Assembly (NCBI GenBank): GCA_037127255.1
Contig: JBANSL010000002.1
Coordinates: 40,739,392 to 40,803,391, forward strand
From: Persicaria tinctoria
Taxonomy: Eukaryota; Streptophyta; Magnoliopsida; Caryophyllales; Polygonaceae
DNA: 64,000 nucleotides
Reading direction: 5' to 3'
In this document: in pieces, positions 46,240 to 55,898 of the stretch
Position numbering within the stretch: position 1 is the stretch's first letter
Layout: each line of letters opens with the position of its first letter
Notes under the pieces: model-generated
The model's input: only the letters and a program-made list of their open reading frames with translations
Told to the model about the DNA's origin: nothing
The model's database searches: none
Translations under genes and position numbers: made by a program

Positions 46240-48180
46240 CCACCTGACAGCACATCTTTGACCTTACCCACTCTCTCCGTATTGCAACAGGCGGGCTCTC
46301 CTAAGTCTCATTGGCCACTGTCACCCCCCACCCCTGCCGATGACCTACTCGTCGCACAACCCCCCTCACCATCAGCCTCTTCTTCTCCCATGCCGACACC
46401 GCCCCCACCCGTGGCCTCTCATGTACCCTTATGTCCTCATACTACACAAGGCTCTTTTTCCCCTCACCCTGGTTGAGTTTCAGCGCCTTTAGAGGCGGTT
46501 CCCTCGGCTTCGTCTACGCTAGACACAGGTATGTCCTCCACTTCTTCTCCTCAACAACCCATAATTCCTTCTTACTTTCATCCGGCTGCTGATTCACGTC
46601 ATACTATGACTACCCAAGCTAGGACAAATGACCTCAAACCCAAGGCCTTGACCGCCACAAAAAATACCTTGCCCCCTGTAAATGACCCATATGATGAACC
46701 TAAAACATATCTTCAGGCCTCAAAATCACCAAATGGCAACATGCTATGCAGGTTGAATATGATGCTCTTTTGCGTAATGGGACTTGGACACTAGTACCTC
46801 GTCCTAATCAAGCTAACATTGTTGGTTGTAAGTGGGTCTACAGGATAAAGCGCATGGCAGACGGCTCCATTGAGCGCTACAAGGCTCGCCTTGTGGCCAA
46901 GGGTTTCCATCAAGAAGAGGGTGTTGACTACTTTGACACCTTTCATCATGTGGTCAAGCCTGCTATCATCAAGATTGTTCTCTCCCTTGCTCTCCCAAAT
47001 GCTTGGTGTCTTCGTCAAGTTGACGACAACAACGCCTTCTTGAATGGGAACTTGTAAGAACAAGTATTCATGGTTGAGCCCCCAGGTTTTATCAATCCCT
47101 CTCGCCCCACTGATGTCTGTCTCTTATAGAAGGCTTTGTATGGCTTGAAGCAAGCCCCCCGCGCTTAGTTCACCAACCTTTGCCACTTTCTCCTACAACA
47201 TGGATTTTGTGCCTGCAAGTCTGACACTTCGCTTTTTGTCAGGCGACAGGGCCATTCTGTTCTTTATATTCTGGTTTATATTGACGATCTTATTATCACA
47301 TGCTCTGTATCAGCTGAGATTGACAAGTTTGTGCTCCTCTTCAATCGCGTATTCTCTCATCGTGACCTTGGTGATCTTCACTACTTCCTTGGCATAGAGA
47401 TGATGCGTACTCAGAACACTATTCTCCTATCTCAGCAAAAGTATATCTGGGATCTTCTTCTGCGCAGAAAAATGCAAGATGCCCGCCCTATCTCTTCCCC
47501 AGTAGAACCGGCCTCTCGTCTCACCAAGGTTGGTGATCCGTTTTATGATCCGTATCTGTACATGAGTATTGTTGGGGCTCTACAGTATGTCACCATCACT
47601 CGCCCGGATATCTCCTATGCTGTCAACATGGTCTGTTAGTTCATGAAGTCACCCACAGAGACTCATTGGTCAGCTGTCAAACGGATTCTCTGCTATCTGA
47701 AGGGCTCTCTCTCATCATGTTTGACTATTCGCCCTACTCTAGATCATCGTCTTCTCTGATGCTGGTCGGGCTTCTGATGGCGATGACTGTCAATCGCAAC
47801 ATGGCTTTGCGGTCTATTATGGTAGCAACCTTTTCAGCTGGGCATCCAAGAAGCAAAATTTGGTTACAAAGTCTAGCTCTGAGGCTGAATATCGTGTCAT
47901 TGCTTTCACTGCCACCGAATTAATCTAGCTTCAGCAGTTGCTACTCGAGCTCCGAGCTCCCCTTGTTCGCCCCCCCCCCCCCCCCCCCATCTTTCTCTGT
48001 GATAACCTCAGTGCTACATATATGTCTGCAAATCTTGTGTTCCATCAACGTTCCAAGCATATCAAGATTGCTTATTATTTTGTTCATGAACAGGTGGAAG
48101 ATGGTTCCCTGTTGTTCGCCATGTTCGTTCTCAAGATCAGATTGCATACATCTTCACCAAAGTAGTTGGCACGACTAGGT
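46240..48180 (+). pseudogene. Copia reverse transcriptase and RNase H remains
   Basis: After a proline/serine-rich linker the RT region reads LVPRPNQANIVGCKWVYRIK, YKARLVAKGFHQEEGVDYFD, KALYGLKQAP, VYIDDLIIT (the YxDD catalytic motif, near 47270) and DLGDLHYFLGIEM. RNase H pieces follow to about 48180. Stops at 47055, 47127, 47166 and 47637 and frame shifts disable it. A run of 19 C lies at 47970-47988. Confidence 0.87.
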
Positions 48181-48249
48181 TTCAGACACTTCGTTCCAAG
48201 CTCCATGTTCGGAACCCTACATGAGCTTACCGAGGAAGGGGGGGGGGGG

Positions 48250-48435
48250 TATTAGGATAGAATTATATTTTTGGATAAAATTTATCATATCCTTATTCTA
48301 TCTTATCATATCTTTGTAAACTCCATCTTTGTGTATCTCAATCCTTGGAGAGCAAGGAAGTCATGTGTACAAATACATCATTCAATCAATGGAAAACTCA
48401 AGAAAATAATTCATCATATCATTCAAAGTTTTACA
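48250..48435 (+). repeat. Copia 3' LTR
   Basis: The 186-bp LTR begins TATTAGGATAG after a purine tract ending in 12 G (48238-48249) and ends TTTTACA before the TATCA duplication. Confidence 0.92.
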
Positions 48436-48440
48436 TATCA

Positions 48441-48900
48441 ACTGAGACCGAAAGACGAAATTGATGTGATTTTCATTTAGAATTCTAAGCGCTAAGGGTT
48501 CTAAATTGGTTGCTTGAAACCAAAAGGAGATCATTAACCAATTTAGACACATTTTCTTCGATTCCGAAAGGATCTTTGTGATTACCTTAAACAATCTACC
48601 TTCACTTTTGAGTTAGAAATCATTCAAGCGAGAATATATTTTGGTCTATTGACGATGCATAGTTGGTGAATCCCTAGCCCTAGAATATCTCCCATACATA
48701 TATTTCTCATCATTTTTATCGGTGATTGCTATTATTACATACACATTTTCCCTCAGTTTGTTCGTTACTTTTGGGCTTAGTCGAACTAGTTTGAAATTGA
48801 TAATCGATATTCCTCCGGCCCTTGTGGATACGTCACTTGATTACTAGAACTGAACCCCATACACTTGTGGGTGTAGGTTTTTAGCCTATTAATATTCAGT
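48441..48900 (+). other. LTR-like sequence right of the copia insertion
   Basis: Continuation of the non-coding block at 43305-43661. It includes CTCCGGCCCTTGTGGATACG, similar to the 'cctcgtgg...gatcc' landmark near the 3' end of the other LTR family. Tat reverse transcriptase resumes at about 48901 (YNHIKMRPRDE). Confidence 0.45.
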
Positions 48901-50000
48901 CTATAATCATATCAAGATGAGACCTCGCGATGAGAAGAGCACTGCTTTTAATTATCACCAATCAAGACACTTTTTGCTACAAAGTGATGCCTTTTGGACT
49001 TAAAAACGCCGGTGCTACCTTCCAACGAATGATTGAAAAGGTTTTCCGACCACAACTTGGAAGGAACATCACCGTATACATCGATGACATCGTGATCAAA
49101 AGCTTGAAAAAAGAGAGTCATCCCGATGACCTCCAAGAAACCATCGATGCTCTCAGAATCAACCGCGTCTGCTTAAATCCAGAAAAGTGCATTTTTGGGT
49201 CGATTTAGAAAAATTCCTGGGGTTTCATGATTAGTCACTGGGGTATCGATGTGAACCCTTCAAAAGTACAAAGAATACTCGACATGGGCTCCCCAAAGAC
49301 ACTTAATGACATCCAAAAGTTGAATGGCTCCATCAACTACCTAAGCCGATTTCGCTCGCGACTTGCCGATCATTCCTTACCTTTTTCGAGCAATTGAAAA
49401 ATAAAGGACCCGTAGAGTGGAGCTCTTTTTGGACAAAGCTTTCAAGAGTATGAAGGAATACCTTGCAGTACTCCCTACCCTTCATTATCCTCGCGAGCAT
49501 GAGATTCTCCAACTATACCTTGCAGACTGCAAGGTATATCAAAACGAAGCTATCGACGAGGAGATTATATATACGGGGTTCATCGGATGAGGGTGGGGGC
49601 ACGTGCCCCCACATGCCCCCGTTTGGATCCTCCCCTGCTTGCAGTTGGATTAACCACCTTCAGTACTATACTCACTAGAGAGTCCAAGTTCCCCATCTAC
49701 TTTGCTAGTAGAGTCCTGCAACCCACTGAATCCAGATATACTCCCATCGAAAAATGGCTATATCTGTTATATTTGCAGCAAGACATTTGAGACCTTATTT
49801 TCAGGCCCACACTATTGATGTACTCTCCGACCTACCCCTAAATCAGATTCTTCATTCACCATTCCTCTCAGGTAGAATGGTAAAATGGCTAGTTGAACTA
49901 TCAGAGTTTGATATCCATTTCAAACCTCGAAAATCTCGTCTAGCCGAAGTGCTGGCCGACTTTGTGATCGAAGCAACTTTCACATAATCAGAAGATCGCG
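48901..50000 (+). pseudogene. Tat element reverse transcriptase and RNase H remains
   Basis: The sequence resumes in mid-RT with HIKMRPRDEKSTAF, CYKVMPFGLKNAGATFQRMI and VYIDDIVIKS (catalytic YxDD, near 49075), then LNPEKCIFGS and a thumb region. The RNase H1-type part includes FPIYFASRVLQP and DLPLNQILHSPFLSGRMVKW with LADFVIE at its end. The first half of RT is missing. Several stops and frame changes occur. Confidence 0.85.
49593..49612. repeat. Perfect 20-bp palindrome with CACGTG centre
   Basis: GTGGGGGCACGTGCCCCCAC equals its own reverse complement. It lies in a short stretch that does not match the RNase H frame on either side, so it may belong to a small insertion. Confidence 0.9.
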
Positions 50001-50480
50001 AAGGGGAAGATTGGGTAATAGATGGTTCGGTGTCCGCGGGAGGCTGTGGAGCTGGAGTGACCATCACAAGCCCTGGTGGAGAAGTCATTGACTAATCTTT
50101 TCAACTTTTATTCAAAGCCGCCAACAACGAGGCTGAATACGAGGAACTGATCGTAGGAATCGAGAAAGCACTAATCAATGGGGCCCATCAGGTCCAAATT
50201 TTCACAGATTTAGAGGTAATTGCTCAGCAAATCAAAGGGGAATACGAAGCAAAAACAGGGATGCTACCTGAATACTTGTCTCATTTACAATCACTAACGA
50301 CAGCTTTCGATCGCTGCTCCATTTCTCCCATTCCCCGCGAGCAGAACCAACGCGCTGACAATCTAGCCAGAATAGGAGCCACGCTGGCCCTTGATTTAAG
50401 CGATCGCATAGTGATCGAATGGAAGCATACTAGGGGAATCCATAAAGGGGTCTTTAAGATAACCCTTGGAGATTGGCGTG
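50001..50480 (+). pseudogene. Tat element second (plant-type) RNase H
   Basis: The frame reads DWVIDGSVSAGGCGAGVTIT, AANNEAEYEELIVGIEKALI, VQIFTDLEVIAQQIKGEY and PREQNQRADNLARIGATLAL, the pattern of the extra RNase H (aRNH) carried by Tat-group elements (Asp, Glu and Asp catalytic positions visible). One stop (near 50092) interrupts it. This domain is the main evidence for the clade. Confidence 0.85.
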
Positions 50481-50559
50481 TACCTTTTCTAGAGTACATC
50501 AACAACGGGATAACAGCGAGGCCTTGCCCAGGCGAACAAGACATCAGAAAGCGACCAGC

Positions 50560-52285
50560 CTGTTTCCGAGTCAAGGATGGACGATTGTACAAGAGAGGCT
50601 TCCACCTCCCTGACCTCCTCTGCGTCTTTGATCAAGAAGGCCTGACTCTCATCCATGAACTACACGCAAGCGTCTGCGGAAATCATCAAGGATGGAGAGC
50701 CGTGATAGCAAAAATCACGCGATTGTGATATTATTGGCCCACCCTCAGAGCTGACACCGAAATGATCATTCACATATGCGACCCCTGTCAGCGGCACACA
50801 TCCCTCAATCATCGACCCCCTCACCCGTTGAAGTGCATATCTGCACCATGTCCCTTCACGATGTGGGGAATGGACATCCAAGGCCCTTTCCCGCAAGCAC
50901 CAGGCCAACTCCGTTTCATCCTCGTAATCATCGATTATTTCACAAAGTGGGTAGAGGCTGAGGCTATGGCTAAAATCACTACTGAAAAAGTACGCAGGTT
51001 TCTCTGGAAAAGTATGATGTGTCGATTTGGAGTCCCAAAAGCTATTATCACTGATCACGGCCCATAGTTCGACTGCAAAGGAATCCACGATTTCTGTATC
51101 GGGCTCCATATTGACCTTCATTTCTCGTATGTATCCTATACTCAGTCTAACGGCCAAGCCGAAACCCCAAATCGCCAAGATTCTAAATGCACTAAAAAAG
51201 AGGCTGGGAATTGCGAAGGAAGAATGAGACGAAGTCTTGTCTTTAGTGCTATTGTCATACAGAACGTCTGCCAAGAGCCCCACATGGGAAACGCCATTTG
51301 CGATGGTATATGGTAGGGCTGGCAAATGGTACGAAAATTACCATACCAACCACGTACCAACCACAAACCGACTATGTTGGTAACCACACTTGTAATAACC
51401 AACATGGCGGTAACCATGTGAGTGTGGTACGGTAATGGTAATGAAATCTGAATACCATGGTTACCACGGTAACCGAGTATATATATTAATTTTTTTATTT
51501 AATGTTTTATTGTCATTACCTTTGAATTTTAAGTTTTGAATTTATATTTTGTGTTTTGATTTTGACCTAAATTGGTCATTTCTACTTTTTCCACTACAAA
51601 CAGTAGGAACATTTTAAATGTTTGAAGACTTTGAACTTGTTTTGTTTGAACTTGTAGAAACATTTTGAATGTTTGAACAATTGAACTTTGTTTGTTTCTT
51701 CAAGACTTTGAACTTGGTTGGTTTGAATTGGTTTGTACTTTAGGTTGTGAACTTGATTTATTTGAACTTTTAAAAGATGGTAACTATATTATTTTTTGTA
51801 ACCATATTTATTCGTTCGATAACTTTGATGACCACCGAAAGATAGCAAAGGGGTTTCAAAAAAATACAAACAAAATTAAAGCTCGGCAACCATGGTAATC
51901 TACCGATAGTAACCACAAATCGTACGTGGTTACCACATATGCGGTAACCACGACTTGTGGTTGGTATGTGGTATGAAAATTTGCGTACCACCAGTTTGTG
52001 GTTGGTACGTGGTAATCGCTATTTTTTTGTGGTAACCGTACCATGCCAACCCTAGTATATGGCGTCGACGCGATCATCCCGGCAGAGTTGCTGATACCCT
52101 CGGCCTAGGTGTATGACTTTAACAAAGACACCAACGATGAAGCGCTAGAAATGGAACTCCACTTGCGAGAAGAAAGGACGGATACGACTTGCATCAAAGC
52201 AAACGGGTACCAACGACGGCTTGCCGAGGGATATGACCCACCTGATCTATTTGTTCAGAAAAAGCCTCAAACCAATCCTATATCC
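50560..52285 (+). pseudogene. Tat element integrase remains, split by a hAT-type element
   Basis: The zinc-binding part includes HELHASVCGNHQGWRAV and CDPCQRHTSLNHRPP. The catalytic core has FTMWGMDIQGPFPQA and KAIITDHGP with the DDE aspartates (near 50870 and 51055). After the insertion at 51314-52054, sequence resumes with YGVDAIIPAELLIPS and REERTDTTCIKANGYQRR. TAG stops occur at about 50726, 51066 and 52108. Confidence 0.85.
51314..52054. mobile_element. hAT-type non-autonomous element in Tat integrase
   Basis: Ends are TAGGGCTGGCA and TGCCAACCCTA with a perfect 8-bp duplication GTATATGG (51306-51313 and 52055-52062). Removing the element and one duplication restores continuity of the flanking integrase region. 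Subterminal DNA consists of degenerate GGTAACCACGGT / GTACGTGGTTGG words. No transposase. Confidence 0.94.
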
Positions 52286-53555
52286 ACCCCACCTCATCTC
52301 ACGCTATTCTTTCTCTTTCCCTCTCGTTCATTGAAGTCGTAGCAACACAACCCAAATCCCACACCAATCTTCTTCCTTTCCTTGAATTTCTTCATGTAAA
52401 AACATGAATTAAAGTGCCTTTGAATTCATAATCGGTGTATGAATATGTCCACCACTTTAACGTTCCCAACCGTTGAGGTTGAGTTTTTTTTAGGGTTTCA
52501 TGAATCGAATTAAATTCGGTCTAGGTTTGATAGAATCACCAATTGATGTTGCTATTGAATTGGAAAGGTTGAAATTCATTCAACCTTGTTGAATATAGAG
52601 CGAAATACAAAAAAAAAAATTATGAATATGCCAGTATAGAGCAAGTTGTGCCTTCTCCTTCACCGGAGAGTAGAATCCGCCATTGTTGTCCCCGCTGGCG
52701 GCGCCATCCCTCAGATGAATGAGGTTGAGATTCGACATCCGTAAAATCAAGCAACATAGGGTAAAAACCACTTGAATATGAGAGCACGATGGTGGCGTTG
52801 GGGGAAAGTACGACCAAGTGATGTTGTGCTTCCGCTATTGCGCAGAGGAGGAGGACGAAGAAGGGTCTGTTTCTTTCATTTTTTTTACATTTTAGCTCGG
52901 TTCTTGGGAGAACCGTACTAAAAAGTGTCTTTTCTTTATATTATGAAATGGAGTTTTTAGCTCGGTTCTACTTAGAACCGGGCTAAAAACATGGTTATTG
53001 TGACCAAATAGAAAACGATCGTTGCAGCCATATCAACCCATTGTCCCGTAACGATTAGTCGTTGCGACCATATTGTATCTGGTTGTTGCGACCATGTGCC
53101 ATTTTGTAAAAAAAATAAAAATGGTCGCAACGACCAATTGACATTTGGTCGTTGTGACACTTGGCTATGCGCTAAACGAAAATTTAACCATTCGCTAAAC
53201 ATAAATTGTGTTTTTTATATTAAACTTTTTTTTTGTCTTGAATTTTTAGGGTATCTATCAACAGTTCCGCAACCCTCTCTGTTACAGGTTGTAAAAATTA
53301 ACGGTGTATCTAGTAAAAATTAACGGTGTATATATCAATCCCATTTGCAAGAGTTCAACTCTAGAGATGTCTCAAAAACCTCAGTCTTCTGTCGTGCCCA
53401 CCATTTTCAATTTGGACCAATGATTACTTGCAATTGATTTGGACCTCATATGTACTTAACTCATAAATTTGGGTCTTGCGGTGAGTGATTAAGGAAGGAC
53501 CCAACACCGATATCTTTATGGAGCATTGCAAACTTGCAGTAATTGAGCTTGAACA
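52286..53555. other. Intergenic: repeat-like words, no gene
   Basis: No product is recognised. At 52893-52990 TTTTTAGCTCGGTTCT occurs twice directly, and its inverse AGAACCGGGCTAAAAA once. At 53010-53155 several copies of GGTCG(T/C)(T/A)(G/A)CGACC-type words occur in both orientations. Such clusters resemble subterminal repeats of CACTA elements, but no CACTA terminus was found. At 53292-53335 GTAAAAATTAACGGTGTAT occurs twice in tandem. Confidence 0.55.
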
Positions 53556-53559
53556 ACAA

Positions 53560-54350
53560 CACATATGCTGAACAGAGAGATTCCATTCACCTCAGCCAAC
53601 TGGATCAACCTGGTTATACTGGATGTGGGTGAGAACACTATCTGGGACGATACCGCCGTGGAGCGATAAACTGTTTCCTACCTTGCAAGTACTCAGATTG
53701 GGAGCGAATAATCTCAAATGACTCTTTCCTCCACAGTTGTGCTCACTCTAGAAGTTTCAAATCATTGACATTGCAGACAACAACTTTTCAGGAGCCGTTC
53801 CCGAATGATTCGGAAACTTTAGCTCCATGGTTTCCCATCCGAAGGGATGAGTGTCAACAAGTAGTAAAAGGACTTGTGCTGGAGTACACTAAAAAACTTG
53901 GACTACTTGTAAACATGGATCTCTCAATTAACAACTTGCACTCATATATTGCTTGGCCTAAACTTGTCAACCAACCATCTAATTAAGTGAACCGGTCCCG
54001 GAAATGATAGGTGGAAAGTCTTTGGAATCACTTGATCTATCAAACAATCATCTTACAGGAACGATCCCAAAAAGCCTGTCAACTATTAACACTTTGGAGC
54101 GCCTGAACTTATCATACAACAATCTCCATGGTCAGATTCCGACAGGCAACCAACTCCAGACGCTCAACAACCCATCCATATATTCAAGAAATCCAGGCTT
54201 ATGTGGAGACCCTCTATAGCCAAAGTGTCGAGGTGACGGACCTGCAGAGAACCCACCAACCAGCTGCACAAAGGTGCTTGAACTGGATCAAACTTGAATA
54301 TGCATTTTTCTACAAGGATCAGCTATAGCTTATCAGCTTTTATGACGCTT
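53560..54350 (+). pseudogene. LRR receptor-like protein, C-terminal pseudogene fragment
   Basis: The plus strand shows leucine-rich repeats: a degenerate region (IIDIADNNFSGAVPE) with several stops, then a clean run, GGKSLESLDLSNNHLTGTIP, STINTLERLNLSYNNLHGQI and PTGNQLQTLNNPSIYSRNPG followed by LCGDPL. This is the classic last-LRR plus cap of EIX2/Cf-type receptor-like proteins, which perceive microbial or peptide ligands at the plasma membrane. A TAG at about 54220 ends it right after the cap, and no transmembrane segment follows. The N-terminal LRRs and signal peptide are missing. Confidence 0.85.
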
Positions 54351-55898
54351 GATGACAAGTTTTGTTGCGCACTTTCGTAAACAAAGTGGAAATTATTGTT
54401 CCTTTAATCGATTCACGAAATGTAGTACATCCAATTCACTGAACAATCAAGTGCTGGAAACATCAAATTCATATTCAAGAATTCACATAGCAAAAGATAG
54501 TTGACATGATGATAATCTTCTTCAGACAATTAGTAGTGAACTGGATTACAATGCATCAATGTCCCCATTACCAAACTCATACAATCAAAACAATTGGAGA
54601 TAGCAATCAAGAAGATAGTAATACTTTCTCGGTTTAAGGTTGTTTTGAGTTCATTTGGCTGGGTAAACTCGGGTTTATACACTCTTCCAAGGTTCATTTA
54701 GAGGAGATTATGATGAACTTTCAATAGCAAATAAAATCTCAAGATCAAAACAAACCATGGAGATCAATCATGTTTACTAGTACAGCACTGTATGTTTCTC
54801 ATTACCACATACTTTTTCCGGGCCCAGGACCAACCGCCAACCCCGTGGACCTTACCGATCCTGGGCCACCTCCACCTCCTGAAGCTCCCACCCCCACAAA
54901 CCCTGTCCGAGCTCTCGGTCTGACCGTGACGCGATCCGACACGACCTGACCCGAGTGACCAGAGATTAGATTCACCAATGAATACTGTAACCTTTTTTTT
55001 TTAATTACAGTATACAAAATATTGGCCGACTCAAGTAATACACATTTGATTTGGATCCTAGTACTCTAGTAGTAGCAATCCAACAAGACTTGGACAAAAT
55101 CCAATTGCCAGACTCCATCCACTTACACCAGTTTGTACTGTGCATCTGATGCTGCTGCTGATAGTGATCAGTACGAGAACGGGTGACTTACAATACACCA
55201 ATAAATAAATAAATGTCAGTTGTCAATAAAGAGTGAAAAACAATTATTTTGCGAATCAAAGAGCTTCATATATATTGATTATACAAGTAATAATATTGAC
55301 AATACATTCATTTAGTTCTTCTGATCATCATTGTTACATATTAAGAACTCCCGATCAGACACTAAAAAGAGAGATTACAAAGAGTGACCAACAGTTCTTT
55401 TGACAATGTTTCCTAGGCAAGCCTGAGCCAAGCTCGAGCTGCACAAAATCTCGTCTGAATAAACCGCTACATGATATTACATATAACATGTATTGATCTG
55501 ATTACAGATACAACCATGAAAAAAAGATGGATCGTGTTTAGTCCATCTTAAAAAGTGACATTCCCAGTTTCAACTATTTTCATTTTTGTTTTCTCATTTC
55601 CTTCGACTCCGATTTTAAATCTTCTACCCAGAATCTCATTAATCGAGTTCCAGATCCAAATCATCTTCTACCCAGAATCTCATCAATTGAGTTCCAGTTC
55701 CAGTTCCAAATCGCGAGCATGAATGTACTTATTTATGGGTTCCATTTACTCTGCAAGATCACATTTACCTAAAGTTAGGAGAGGGTGTGCTGTGTGGAAA
55801 CATCTTCAAACAAAGAAAAACATTGATACATCAAAGGTGGAAAAGAGTTTTACCCTGTAATTAAATCGTATAAGTTATGACTGGTTTTCGGAGAAGAG
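54351..55898. other. Intergenic and 3' flank of the LAZY gene
   Basis: No gene is recognised. A GC-rich patch (54810-54960) gives a glycine/proline-like frame that looks spurious. At 55619-55706 a 44-bp unit (CTTCTACCCAGAATCTCAT...) is tandemly duplicated. The part nearest 55898 should be the 3' untranslated region of the minus-strand gene. Confidence 0.5.

Larger units (their letters stand above)
43662..48435 (+). mobile_element. Ty1/copia retrotransposon, degenerate
   Basis: Short LTRs at 43662-43836 (175 bp) and 48250-48435 (186 bp) begin TATTAGGATAG and end TTTTA(G/C)A. Target duplications TATCA lie at 43657-43661 and 48436-48440. TGGTATCAGCC, a tRNA-iMet primer site, follows the 5' LTR directly. 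The purine tract GAGGAAGGGG... precedes the 3' LTR. The internal order gag-PR-INT-RT-RNaseH defines Ty1/copia. Many stop codons and shifts make it inactive. The first LTR dinucleotide TA instead of TG also suggests decay. Confidence 0.93.
40250..52285 (+). mobile_element. Decayed Tat-clade Ty3/gypsy retrotransposon with nested insertions
   Basis: The order on the plus strand is a 5' LTR end, a TTGGCATCGTCCGTGAGG primer-site region, gag, protease, then (after inserted DNA) reverse transcriptase, RNase H, a second plant-type RNase H and integrase. The second RNase H between RNase H1 and integrase is diagnostic of the Tat group (Ogre/Retand). Frameshifts and stops are numerous. No 3' LTR was found, so the right end is truncated near 52285. 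A copia element and a hAT-type element interrupt it. The left boundary is approximate. Confidence 0.82.

Noticed and set aside
49460..49790. Possible new gene in overlapping plus-strand frames
   Set aside because: These are frameshifted pieces of Tat RNase H plus a small non-matching segment. No independent start or domain.
54802..55017. A 71-codon minus-strand frame with a glycine-rich stretch
   Set aside because: Low complexity, no recognised homology and no splice context. Likely chance in a GC-rich patch.
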